From positions 24,260,494-24,324,493 of the forward strand of contig NC_135559.1 of NCBI RefSeq assembly GCF_964340395.1: DNA of 64,000 bases, written 5' to 3'. This stretch comes from Glandiceps talaboti (Eukaryota > Hemichordata > Enteropneusta > Spengelidae). Both the position numbers and the translations under genes were made by a program. Positions 43,210 through 58,200 of this stretch are shown here, piece by piece (position 1 is the first letter of the stretch; each line of letters begins with the position of its first letter). Below the pieces are notes generated by a model that was not told where the DNA came from, did not search any database, and saw only the letters and a list, made by a program, of their open reading frames with translations.

Positions 43210-46200
43210 CGTTTGTCCTAGAACCCCTTATCTATACTAAAAAGTTTTAATGTTTGCTTCATTCCTGTGGCCCATGACTGTTTTCCACTGGACTCCAAAT
43301 TTTTGCTCAGACAGTAAGCTTCCTTAGGGTAGTTTCTGCTTTCTGTGAGATCTTTAGCCTATATTTGAACATTGGTGTCAAACCAGATATTAGTAGGGGG
43401 TAGCGACTTTGTTCCATAAGGCAAGCTGTATTGGATGCTTTACAGTTTACATTTAGTAGGAATTTGCAGAACTTTATGTGTAGTTTTTCCTTGGGAGTTG
43501 AAAATTTCATTAAGTTTTGAGACTGATTTATGTTTTCATGTGACCAAACCTCACTACAGTATAGCAGAATGGGCTTCATCACTGCATCAAATAATTTAAG
43601 ATGTAATTTGATGGGGATAGTTGTTTCTAAAAACAGGTCCTGTTTTAGTTTAAACAGTGCCTTCAGTGTTCTATATCTTAGGTCATCTTGTGCCCTGTGT
43701 AGTTTACCTAAAGTGCTAAGTTTTATTCCAAGGTACATGTAGTAGGAGGGAACACAGTCTAGTACTTGATTGTTTATGTAAAATCTAAATTTCTATAACA
43801 TTTTCCTGACTTATTGAAAATCATTATCTTCGATTTAGCAATATTTATATCTAGGTGCCATTTTTCACAGAAGATTTTGACTGTGTTGAGGGCATTTTGT
43901 AGACCAGTATTTGATTCCGATAGTAACATTAAATCGTCAGCATATAGTAAGCAAGACAGCCTGCTAGTTAAAAGAGTTGGTGGGTCATTGTTTGACATAT
44001 CAATTTGTCTTTTTATATCATTTACATAGATATTAAATAGTAGGGGGCTGAGGCCATCCCCTTGCCTAATACCTCTCTGTATTGGAAATTGGCAGTTCAG
44101 ACCATTTTTTGTCTTAACACATCCAGTTGCATTTGAATAGATAGCTTTGATTACTTTATAGAAACATCCTGTGATGCCATTGAGTACCAATTTGTGGAAA
44201 AGATCTTCATGCCAAATTGAGTCAAAGGCTTTTTTCAGGTCTATAAAGCAAGCAAAAATGTATTTTATCTTTACTTCGGTATTTTGTAATTAACTGGTTT
44301 AGAACAAATATGTGATCACTAGTACTAAATTTAGGTAGAAAGCCAACCTGTTTTTTAATTATTGTCGTTAAATTCATCAAGCCTCTGTTTCAGGACTGAA
44401 GTAAATAATTTACTCAGACAATTTAAAAGGGTGATGCCACAATGGTTACTGAGATCTGTCTTGTCTCCTTTTTTGTAGGTCATTGTAATTATACCCATAA
44501 GCAGCTAGGAAAATGGCCACTTTTGAGAATTACATTGAAAAGTTTTTGAAAGTGTGTAATGAGAATGTTTCTGCTGGCTGTGATCATTTCATTGGTTATA
44601 TTATCTAATCCAGGTGATTTTTTGTTCTTGAGTGTACTTATTGTTTTTTGTATTTCAAGCTGAGAGATTGGTTTATTTAGTTCTATGGAATCAGCAATAT
44701 TTTCTAGCCGGTTCTTTTTACTAAGTAGGTGGTATCTGCTGTAAGTTTTACCTTGTTTGAATTGAGACTTTTAAACAGTTTTTCTTTCTCAACAGTTTCT
44801 CCATTACATGTGGGTGATGTCATGTAAATGCTTGGCTGTTTCACAATCAATGCTTTCACTTATATTACACTTTGGGGCAAAAGTGAACTTGAAGGTTTTG
44901 TAATGGTAATCTTCATAGATAGTTTATAAATGAAGTTAATATATTAATAAAATTGTTCTACTCTTCATTATGAACTTGTCAGAAGGGATTAATACACTTT
45001 CTATTTTGTACACTACATGTTATTGACTCTACAAATCACCACATCTCATCAGATTCCAGTTTCTATTATACACTAGGCACGACCATCTAAAGTTCTCTAA
45101 CGTACCAGTGACTTTACTACACATGTAATATTAATGCCCCTATACCAATGTTACAGGCCCATTTTATGTGATATGCTTTTCAAAGCTTGGAAATATTACC
45201 TCAAAGGCTATGAATAACCTAAACATTGCTTTAATAGAAGCAAATCTGCCAGATGTCACTCATGCATTCAACCAGCAATCAGATGCACCAACCTTTTTAC
45301 TGTCATGATGGTATTAAACTTTTCTTAAATATTTTCACCCTATGCTAATTTGAGATGATATCGTCTTTTAAGATGTGAAATGTTTACCAAGATAGTCAAA
45401 ATATTGCCTTAAAACTCCAAATCTCCCCTACCAATGATACTACCATTAGATGTGCTGACCTTTACTACTTGTATATAATGATCCCATTTAAAAGAACATA
45501 TTTCAACCCTATGTAAGTTATAAAGAATAGTTTCTGATACTTGATGGTGCTGTCTTATAAAACGTGGAGGTTATTGCTTGAAAATGTCTTGAAAGTGACT
45601 TTTTGTCGGCCCGATGGACAAATCCACGGAACCCCCCCCCCCCCGGCTTGAGAAACTGACCTGTCCCTAATTTTGTATACTTTTACTCCAAATGTCATAT
45701 TTTTTAAAAGATCAGAATTGTGGTTTATTTTTGAAATCATTGTGTTTCAGATATGTTGACTGATATTATCCATGTCATGAAATCATTGTGTTTCAGATAT
45801 GTTGACTGATATTATCCATGTCGTGACATCATTGTGTTTCAGATATGTTGACTGATATTATCCATGTCATGAAATCATTGTGTTTCAGATATGTTGACTG
45901 ATATTATCCATGTCGTGAAATCATTGTGTTTCAGATATGTTGACTGATATTATCCATGTCGTGAAATCATTGTGTTTCAGATATGTTGACTGATATTATC
46001 CATGTCATGAAATCATTGTGTTTCAGATTTGTTGACTGATATTATCCATGTCGTGAAATCATTGTGTTTCAGATATGTTGACTGATATTATCCATGTCAT
46101 GAAATCATTGTGTTTCAGATATGTTGACTGATATTATCCATGTCGTGAAATCATTGGGTTTCAGATATGTTGACTGATATTATCCATGTCATGAAATCAT

Positions 46201-49200
46201 TGTGTTTCAGATATGTTGACTGATATTATCCATGTCATGAAATCATTGTGTTTCAGATATGTTGACTGATATTATCCATGTCGTGACATCATTGTGTTTC
46301 AGATATGTTGACTGATATTATCCATGTCATGAAATCATTGTGTTTCAGATATGTTGACTGATATTATCCATGTCGTGAAATCATTGTGTTTCAGATTTGT
46401 TGACTGATATTATCCATGTCATGAAATCATTGTGTTTCAGATATGTTGACTGATATTATCCATGTCGTGACATCATTGTGTTTCAGATTTGTTGACTGAT
46501 ATTATCCATGTCATGAAATCATTGTGTTTCAGATTTGTTGACTGATATTATCCATGTCGTGACATCATTGTGTTTCAGATATGTTGACTGATATTATCCA
46601 TGTCATGAAATCATTGTGTTTCAGATATGTTGACTGATATTATCCATGTCATGAAATCATTGTGTTTCAGATATGTTGACTGATATTATCCATGTCATGA
46701 AATCATTGTGTTTCAGATATGTTGACTGATATTATCCATGTCATGAAATCATTGTGTTTCAGATTTGTTGACTGATATTATCCATGTCGTGAAATCATTG
46801 TGTTTCAGATATGTTGACTGATATTATCCATGTCGTGACATCATTGTGTTTCAGATATGTTGACTGATATTATCCATGTCATGAAATCATTGTGTTTCAG
46901 ATATGTTGACTGATATTATCCATGTCATGAAATCATTGTGTTTCAGATTTGTTGACTGATATTATCCATGTCATGAAATCATTGTGTTTCAGATATGTTG
47001 ACTGATATTATCCATGTCGTGACATCAAGTCCAGCCAGTCTTTATACCACATTCACAAATCAACAAGCCATCAAACACGTCGACTTGTACGACATCTTTC
47101 CAAACACCAGATATTCCTGGCATCCTAGGTTTGAACTAGCTGCACTAGGTAGGCCACTAGAAGGACAAGCTATTCTACATGAACAACAGGTAATGTTATA
47201 ATAGTAAAGCCCAATTTGCCCCTAAATAGTGGATTAGTTTGTCTTACCTCAACATCATGTAGATTTTTACATATTGTAGCAACCAGCTAAGCATTTTCTG
47301 TGCTTCCCGTAATCATTTATAGCATCCATATCAAGTTTTAAAAAAACCACTGCCTTTCCAACTGTAGTCAGTTTGCCAAAATATGTTGTCAGCTAACAAA
47401 CAGCAAACTGCATGATTATAGTGTAGTAGCAGCACCACAACATTTACTGTGATTATCTATACTAAGTTCTATAGTGAGATGTAGATATCTTGTGACATTT
47501 ATGTTTACGCCAGTTATTTTATGGCTAACTTTTGCCTTGTCGTGGTAACATTCTTTACAGATTGATTACACCACATACTAGAAACACATACCAGACACCG
47601 CATACCAGACACTGCATACCAGACACTGCATACCAGACACTACATACCAGACACCACATACCAGACACCACATACCAGACACTCCATACCAGACACTCCA
47701 TACCAGACACTGCATACCAGACACTGCATACCAGACACTGCATACCAGATACTGCATACCAGACACCGCATACCAGACACCGCATACCAGACACCACATA
47801 CCAGACACCACATACCAGACACTCCATACTAGACACCGCATACCAGACACCGCATACCAGACACCGCATACAAGACACCACATACCAGACACCACATACC
47901 AGACACCACATACCAGACACTACATACCAGACACCACATACCAGACACCACATACCAGACACTACATACCAGACACTACATACCAGACACTCCATACCAG
48001 ACACCACATACCAGACACTACATACCAGACACTGCATACCAGACACTCCATACCAGACACTGCATACCAGACACCACATACCAGACACCACATACCAGAC
48101 ACCACATACCAGACACCGCATACCAGACACCGCATACCAGACACCGCATACCAGACACCGCATACCAGACACCACATACCAGACACCACATACCAGACAC
48201 TACATACCAGACACTGCATACCAAACACTACATACCAGACACTACATACCAGACACTACATACCAGACACTCCACACCAGACACTGTACACCAGACATTA
48301 TATACCAGACACTCCATACCAGACACTGCATACCAGACACTGCACACCAGACATTGTATACCAGACACTGCATACCAGACACCGCATACCAGACACTGCA
48401 TACCAGACACTACATACCAGACACTACATACCAGACACTGTACACCAGACATTGTATACCAGACACTCCATACCAGACACCACATACCAGACACTGCATA
48501 CCAGACACTACATACCAGACACTGTATACGAGACACTTCATACCAAACACTCCATACCAGACACTGCATACCAGACACTCCATACCAGACACTACATACC
48601 AGACACTCCATACCTGACACTCCATACCTGACACTACATACCAGACACTGCATACCTGACACCGCATACCAGACACCGCATACCAGACACTCCATACCAG
48701 ACACTACATACCAGACACTACATACCAGACACTACATACCAGCTAGACACTCCATACCAGACATCACATACCAGACACCGCATACCAGACACCGCATACC
48801 AGACACTACATACCAGCTAGACACTCCATACCAGACATCACATACCAGACACCGCATACCAGACACTACATACCAGACACTCCATACCAGACACCGCATA
48901 CCAGACACCGCATACCAGACACTGCATACCAGACACTGCATACCAGAGAGTCCATACCAGACACTGCATACCAGACACTCCATACCAGACACCACATACC
49001 AGACACCACATACCAGACACTGCATACCAGACACTGCATACCAGACACCACATACCAGACACCACATACCAGACACCACATACCAGACACCACATACCAG
49101 ACACCGCATACCAGACACCGCATACCAGACACCGCATACCAGACACCACATACCAGACACCACATACCAGACACCACATACCAGACACAACATACCAGAC

Positions 49201-52200
49201 ACTGCATACCAGACACTACATACCAGACACTACATACCAGACACTACATACCAGACACTCCACACCAGACACTGTACACCAGACATTGTATACCAGACAC
49301 TCCATACCAGACACTGCATACCAGACACTGCACACCAGACATTGTATACCAGACACTCCATACCAGACACCACATACCAGACACTGCATACCAGACACTA
49401 CATACCAGACACTACATACCAGACACTGTACACCAGACATTGTATACCAGACACTCCATACCAGACACCACATACCAGACACTGCATACCAGACACTTCA
49501 TACCAAACACTCCATACTAGACACTGCATACTAGACACTGCATACTAGACACTTCATACTAGATGCCACATACCAGTCGCTACATACCAGACACTACATA
49601 CCAGACACCACATACCAGACACTGCATACCAGACACTACATACCAGACACTCCACACCAGACACTGTACACCAGACATTGTATACCAGATACCACATACC
49701 AGACACCACATACGAGACACTACATCCCAGACACTGTATACCAGACACTCCATACCAGACACTCCATACCAGACACCACATACCAGACACCGCATACCAG
49801 ACACTGCATACCAGACACTCCATACCAGACACCACATACCAGACACCACATACCAGACACTGCATACCAGACACTACATACCAGACACTGCATACCAGAC
49901 ACTGCATACCAGACACTGTATACCAGACACTTCATACCAAACACTCCATACTAGACACTGCATACTAGACACTGCATACTAGACACTGCATACTAGACGC
50001 CACATACCAGTCGCCACATACCAGTCGCTACATACCAGACACCACATACCAGACACTACATACCAGACACCGCATACCAGACACCGCATACCAGACACTA
50101 CATACCAGACACTTCATACCAGACGCCACATACCAGACGCCACATACCAGACGCTCCATACCAGACGCTACATACCAGACACTACATACCAGACACTGCA
50201 TACCAGACACTGCATACCAGACACTACATACCAGACACCACATACCAGACACCGCATACCAGACACCACATACCAGACACCACATACCAGACACCACATA
50301 CCAGACACCACATACCAGACGCCACATACCAGACGCTCCATACTAGACACTACATACCAGACGCTACATACCAGACGCTACATACCAGACACTACATACC
50401 AGACACTCCATACCAGACACTGCATACCAGACACTCCATACCAGACACTCCATACCAGACACTGCATACCAGACACTGCATACCAGACACCGCATACCAG
50501 ACACCGCATACCAGACACCGCATACCAGACACCACATACCAGACACCACATACCAGACACTACATACCAGACACTCCATACCAGACACTGCATACCAGAC
50601 ACTGCATACCAGACACTACATACCAGACACTCCATACCAGACACTCCATACCAGACACTGCATACCAGACACTGCATACCAGACACCGCATACCAGACAC
50701 CGCATACCAGACACCGCATACCAGACACCGCATACCAGACACTACATACCAGACACTACATACCAGACACTACACACCAGACTCTCCACACCAGACACTG
50801 TACACCAGACATTGTATACCAGACACTCCATACCAGACACTGCATACCAGACACTCCATACCAGACACCATATACCAGACTCTGTATACTAGACACTGTA
50901 TTACAGACACTACATACTAGACACCACATACCAGACACTGTATACCAGACACTGTATACCATGTACCAGACTCTGCATGCTAGACAATGCATCAGGGCTG
51001 TTATGTCAGAGCTGTTATTCCAGGGCTGTTATGTCAGGGCTGTTACGCCAGGGCTGTTATGCCAGGGTAATAATTGTAAAGTGTCCTTATTCATGTATCG
51101 TTAGATAATTTACTTTGTTCAAAAGACAGATCATAAATTATATTCTTTGTGACAGAAAAGAATTTTACAAAATAAAACACAAATGCTTTGCTATTCAAAC
51201 TTATATTCAAGTTCTCATTACCTGAATATTTTAGAATTCTATCACAAATATCAAAATACCAAAACTTATCCGAATCTTATGTTGTATATTTTTTTTTCTT
51301 ATCAGACCAATACTATCCTGTTAATTGATCCCAACACTGGCGCTCTGAGGAGACTTTTCCTTGGTTCAGTTCTAGAGGGTGCTAAAGACAAGATAGCTGG
51401 ATATTTCTCACAGTCAGCTGACCCACCCTGTCATAAGATGTGTAGAGAGTTTGCATTGGATAATTGGGTTGTATTCTATGAAGAACAAGGGTGAGTTTTC
51501 TCCCATGAACCCTGTTTTCAGCCAAAAATGAGCAATGCTTGGAGGAGGCTATCGAAATGACCCATGTCCATCTACATCCTCCATCCATCCATCTATCCAT
51601 CCATCCATCCATCCATCCATCCATCCATCTATCCATCCATCTCTCATTGTATGTACCTCTGTCCTACCAATACATTGTGTTTTGAGTGTACATGTATAAA
51701 ACTTTGTGTTATTCTGCCGTACTCTACTACACTATTAATTGTAATAAACCTAGAGAACATGACATTTATATTAAACGTAGAGATCTTGCTATTGTCTATT
51801 ATTAAACTAACCTAGGTGGTCTTGCAGTGCAATTAATATACCAGCCTACCGGTAGGTGGTTTGCAGTGTGCAAGGGATTATCATATCAACAAATACTTGA
51901 CACTGGAGAGTGAAGAAATATTACTACATGGTCGATACAAATACTGTACTGTACAGTACTGCTTGTGTTGACAGGTACCAGCTGGCCATCTTGTATTCAG
52001 TACATATGCTAGTTCAACACAAACTAAATTTGCTGAATGTATTCTACTTCGCTTGAAAACACACAAAATGGCCCTGCTAAGTGACAAGTTGTGGAATTTG
52101 TTGGAATGTAGAATCTTTGATTCAAACTGAAATGATCATAAAAGAAATCTACAGTGCACATGTTCTCACGTAGCAGGGCTATTTTTGGTGTTTCACTTGG

Positions 52201-55200
52201 GAACTCGGACCATTCTGTCATTTTCCTCATCAGTATACCAATTCAATGTGATTACATTGCTTTTTGTGAAAGTGTATGTGGTCTAACTAAGAAAGTTTTT
52301 TTTGTATTTAACAAAATGTTATATTTCAGTCAGAAGTTGAACAACAAAGAAGAAATACAAAAAGCTGAAAAGTAATTCAAGAAAAAGATTGCAATTCACT
52401 ATAAATCATTTGGACCAAGTTTTTTAGAAAAAATTGCCCCATTTCTTAAAGTGCATCAAGTTTGTTCTTGTGTATGATTCACAATAACAAACTCAGTTTT
52501 TTGTATTCTGTGTACAAAAGGTTTAAATGATATAAAATTGGGTAATTTCCCATTACAACAACTCACATAAATATATCTCTTAGCTATTAACAGAAAGGAA
52601 ATTTAAAAGAGTTGGCAATGATGTATTCCTCAAAAGAAGTTGTTCTGCTGAAACCACAGTTCGCACCTGGAAATGTTGGCCCCAGTTTTAATTCAAAGAA
52701 ATTTTGCCAGAATGTTTTTTATCAATCAACAGTTATAAAATAAGTGAAGAATAGTTTCTTCTTCCAGACCTCAAAATGTACAGGCTGCAGAGGCCACTCT
52801 TGGTGGGAACATTTTGTACAACTTGGTATTTGTCATAAGAATATTGTGTGAAAGTTTCCATTGAAAATTTCTTAGTTTTGTGTCCAGTGTGAGTCTAAAG
52901 GGTAACTGGTAATTGGTTTCCCAAGCAACAACATTAGCCTCAAGAGCTAAATTAAAATAAATCTGTGAATGAGTGAAATGAAGTAATTAGATGTGAGCTT
53001 TAAAGTGATAATTTTGGTTTTACACTGGTATAGGCTGAGGCATCTGAGAATTGAATATTAATGGTGTGTTCCTCTTGGTCTAAAGCAATAAATTGTGACA
53101 TGTCAGTATTTTCCTTCCACTTTTTTGGAAGGGACAGAATGATACCCCACCATTTAATGAATGCATGGTGAAGTAAACTATATCTAACTGTACTAACATG
53201 ATTATCCCAATCTAAATGTTTCCCTCTTCTATCCAAGTGTTGACCAATATAAGAGAAACCCAGCTGCATCATAAAAATCTTTGTAAAATACACCTTTACC
53301 TCCAACAACCACATTGCAATTATTCCATATACTCTGATTCAAAAAATGTTTAACAGGACTTGTATCTAGTGTCACCTTTTTCCAGGTGTCTAGCATACTT
53401 AATTCAAAGTCTGATAAAGACATAGGCAGGCATCTAATATTATAATCACTCTTAAGTAAAACTTTAAGACCTTCTACAACCTTCATCTTTTTTGTGAAAA
53501 ACGGTTTCCATGGATGTATCACTTCCTCGTCTAATAAGCAAGAGAGCCAATTTATTCTCTGAGCTTTGTATATAGCATGTATATCTGGCATACCCAAACC
53601 ACCATCTCTTATACTGCCAATAACAGTGTTCTGAGAAACCTTGTCGGGACCTTTCCACAGAAAGGAAAAAAAAGGAATCTATTAATTTTTTTGAGGTGGT
53701 CAATATGGGGCTCAGTGAGATTTAGCACATAAAGGAAACAAGAGATGCTCAATGTTTTAATAATTTGGACTTTGCCAAGGAGAGTAAGGTCTCTCATTTT
53801 CCAAAAAATGAGACATTTATGTAAACTTTCAGTTGGTTTTGCCATGTTGAGTTCAATGGCAGTCTGTTTGTCATATGATACAATAATCCCTATGATTTTA
53901 AGGGGACCCTCAGGCCATTTAACTTTTAATGGTTTTGATTTACATTTCAGCCATTTACTCAACCACATTGCTTCACATACGCCACTGTTTACAGATAATC
54001 CAGAGATTAATTGAAAATCCCAAAGAAGTTTAAAAAGACTATTACCGGACTTAATACTCAAAAAAACCATCAAATCATCAGCAAAGGCCACATTCTTTAC
54101 TTGCGTATCCTCAAAACCAATACCCCTGATATGTCAGATCGCAGAGAGATAGAAACATTTCTAAGGCAAGTATAAACAACAATGGAGAGATGGGATCATC
54201 CTGCCGCACTCCACTAAACAGACTGAAATACCCTGTACTGGAGCCTCTGGGATTCATCACGGGAGAGACTGAAATATCCTGTACTGGCACCCCTGGGATT
54301 CATCACAAGACAGATTGAAACACCCTGTACTGGAGCCCCTGGGATTCATCACAAGACAGATTGAAACACCCTGTACTGAGCCTTTGGGATTCATCATGAG
54401 ACAGATTGAAACACCCTGTACTGGAGCCCCTGGGATTCATGACAAGACAGATTGAAACACCCTGTACTGGTGGAGCCCCTGGGATTCATGACAAGACAGA
54501 TTGAAACACCCTGTACTGGTGGAGCCCCTGGGATTCATCACAAGACAGATTGAAACACCCGGTACTGGTGGAGCCCCTGGGATTCATCACACAGCTTGAT
54601 ATGTTTGAATACAAAGTCTTGATCCATTGGATAAATGAAGGGCCAAAGTCAAATGTTTCAAGAGTTTAAATTAAAAAGAACACTCAAGTTTATCAATTTA
54701 AAGGCCTTCTCAAAATCAACTGTTAGTAAAATTCTTGGAGAATCCTTTTCAGCTGTATAATATAAAATACCTTCTACAAGTCTGATCGTAGTAAGAAAGT
54801 TGAATCTACCAGAATAATAAACCATGGTTTTATTTTGAAGTTAAAGAGAAACTTTGAGCGAAGGAAGTTGCTGTTCAATCGGGTGACAATGCTTTGTACA
54901 AGAAAGCTAAGTACGATCTGCAGAAAAGTATCACATTGGCTAAAAGAAGATATTGTATTGTAAGAAGTTGGAAAGTGACCTCACGGTGAATAATTCCAAT
55001 AAAATCTGGCAAGGGATATATCCAACTACAATCTCATGCAGTTGATGCAAATGACTTGGACTTGCCCAATAAACTTAACAAGTTTTACGGTCTGTTTGAT
55101 GACAGGAACACCAAACCAGTGCCAACTGTTGACACCTGTCCAGATGGTCCACCCTTTGTTGTGCAAGAATCTGATGTCAAAACTCAGTTTAAGCATTAAA

Positions 55201-58200
55201 TGCTAAAGAGGCTCCTGGACCAGACGGTATTTCACCTCGTCTACTAAAGAACTGTGCGGATCAACTGTCGAGTGTCTTCACAAACATATTCCATTTGTCT
55301 CTTGAACTAGGTAAACTTCCTGAATACTCCAAGAAATCAATCATTATTTCCGTTCCTAAGAAACCTTCCATATCATGCTTAAATGACTATAGACCTGTAG
55401 CATTAACATCTGTAGTTATGAAATCATGACAAATGTTTAATTCTAGCGTTTCTGAAAACCATTCTTAGTCCTAGGTTTGATGCATTCCAATTTGCATATC
55501 ACCAAAATCGATCTGTTGAAGACGCTGTCCCACTTTGTCTCTTGAGCATCTTAAAAAGTCAAATAGATATCTAAGGATCCTTTTTGTTGACTGGTTCAGC
55601 TTCATATTCTTCCATTCAAATTACTAGTAAGAGAAATTTTAAGAAATCAGTTTTCTCCAATCCATTAATTTGTGGATTCTCAATTTTCTATTGAGGAGAC
55701 CTCAAATTGTCAAAATCAGCAATAACTTGTCGTCGTCAATCGTACTTAATACAGGTGCACTGCAAGGGTGTGTTCTGTCCCCCACTTCTATATTCATTGT
55801 ACACATACGATTGTATTTCCAGTCAACCAAGTACATCAATAATTAAGTTCGTGGATGATACTACTGTGGAAGGTCTTATAGAGAACTCAGATGAAAGTGC
55901 GTATCACAATGAAGTTAATAATCTTGTTCGCTGGTGCTCAGAAAATATCCTTGATCTCCATGTTTTGATAACAAAAGAATTGATCATTGACTTCCAGAAA
56001 AACAAATCACAGCTTGAACAACTTGAAATCAATGGCAAACCCATGGAAATTGTGAACAGCTTGAAGTTCTTAGGATCTATCATTTTGGATAATTTAAAGT
56101 GGGATAAGAATACTGATAACATCATGAAAATGAAAAGGGCACAGCAATGTCGTTACTTTCTGAGGTGGTTAAAAAAGTCTACAGGAGTATAATGGTCCAA
56201 TTCTACAGAGCAATTATTGAAACTTTACTAACTGTTTCGATAACAGTTTGGTTTGGAGCCGCATCCAAAAGTGATAAATTGAAGCCGAACAAGATCGTAA
56301 CCACTGGATTGAAAATAATTGGCACAGATTTGCCATGTCTTGAAAATTTCTACAACCAACAAATTGTCCACAGAACCTCTCCTATTGCTACTAACAGTAC
56401 GCATCCCACAAATGACCTTTTTCAGTTGCTCCCTTCTGGTTGCCGCTATCGATCCTTAAAAGTCAGGTCGGTACGTTTTAGCGACAGTTTCTTCCCACAC
56501 GCAGTTCAGTCACTGTCATGATAATCTTTTGGTTAACTTGTATAGTTTTAACAGTTTTAATAGTTTTACTCTTGCCTTATGTCACCAGTTTTGGTGTTGT
56601 CTTGTGTGGATTTTAGATTGTTTTTTCTGAGTGACATCGCAACCTTTTCCTAATATATTTCTAAATGATGCATAATGGCAATAAATAAATTATAATTATT
56701 ATTAGTATATGGACACCATTCAAATGCCTACCTGTGTATTATCAATGATGGGCTTTCTAATTAGACATTGTATGACCTTTGACCTTGACAAATATTTTCA
56801 TAGTGAAATGACAACAATCTTTCTTTGTACATTAACTCAAGAAGTGCCATAAACAAAGATTCCATTTAAATGTCTATACCCAAACATAAATTTTCTTTTT
56901 ATATCTTGACCTTTGCCTTTGATCTCCATAATCAAAGTCAAATTGCAAATTTGTTGATAAATGAAGTATAGTATCTAGAGACACCACTCAAATTTGCACA
57001 ATAACTTTTGATATTAAGCGCACAAGTTGGGGACTATATATATAACTGAAAACTTGTTTCTTGTTGAAATATTACCATTACCTATTTTACAGCTCCAAGT
57101 TAGATGTTGTGGATGTATTACAAGGTACTGGTTATAGTATTGATCTACCTCTCAACTTAAAATCTGTTCATTTACCATCAAAAGATGCCTGGCTTCTAAC
57201 AGAATCAAACACTGACAGGTTAGTGACAACACACCAACATGTTACATGCATTAGACTCTAAGTCTACTGACAACACACCAACATGTTACATGCACTAGAC
57301 TGTATAGTCTACTGACAACACACCAACATGGTACATGCACTAGACTCTAAGTCTACTGACAACACACCAACATGTTACATGCACTAGACTGTATAGTCTA
57401 CTGACAACACACCAACATGTTACATGCACTAGACTCTAAGTCTACTGACAACACACCAACATGTTACATGCACTAGACTCTAAGTCTACTGACAACACAC
57501 CAACATGTTACATGCACTAGACTGTATAGTATATTAGTTACTGACAACACACCAACATGGTACATGCACTAGACTCTAAGTCTACTGACAACACACCAAC
57601 ATGTTACATGCACTAGACTGTATAGTATATTAGTTACTGACAACACACCAACATGGTACATGCACTAGACTCTAAGTCTACTGACAACACACCAACATGT
57701 TACATGCACTAGACTGTATAGTCTACTGACAACACACCAACATGTTACATGCACTAGACTCTAAGTCTACTGACAACACACCAACATGTTACATGCACTA
57801 GACTGTATAGTCTACTGACAACACACCAACATGTTACATGCACTAGACTCTAAGTCTACTGACAACACACCAACATGTTACATGCACTAGACTCTAAGTC
57901 TACTGACAACACACCAACATGTTACATGCACTAGACTGTATAGTATATTAGTTACTGACAACACACCGACATGGTACATGCACTAGACTCTAAGTCTACT
58001 GACAACACACCAACATGTTACATGCACTAGACTGTATAGTATATTAGTTACTGACAACACACCAACATGTTACATGCACTAGACTCTAAGTCTACTGACA
58101 ACACACCAACATGTTACATGCACTAGACTGTATAGTATATTAGTTACTGACAACACACCGACATGGTACATGCACTAGACTGTATAGTCTACTGGTTACT

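Larger units (their letters stand above)
38601..44816 (-). pseudogene. Older LINE on the - strand, split by two later insertions
   Basis: LINE pieces lie at 44816-43226, 42496-42335 and 39396-38601. In - strand order they show RT finger residues ([14 protein letters not shown] at about 44610), [20 protein letters not shown] and [16 protein letters not shown] at about 43950, a thumb/connector ([13 protein letters not shown] at about 43570), and a Cys/His block [20 protein letters not shown] at about 39030. The 3' end is an (ATT)n tail after AATAAAG at about 38605. Candidate target duplications ATGTCATGTAA lie at 38590-38600 and 44817-44827. Frame breaks near 44190 and 43740 disable it, and no endonuclease domain is present. 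Confidence 0.82.

Noticed and set aside
44828-44960. Possible coding continuation of the older LINE (FKFTFAPKC on the - strand)
   Set aside because: It lies beyond the candidate target duplication at 44817-44827 and matches no LINE block I know; a short open frame by chance is as likely.
47532-50992. Long open frames on both strands in the 14-bp array
   Set aside because: The simple unit without stops reads through in several frames; no start context or domain.
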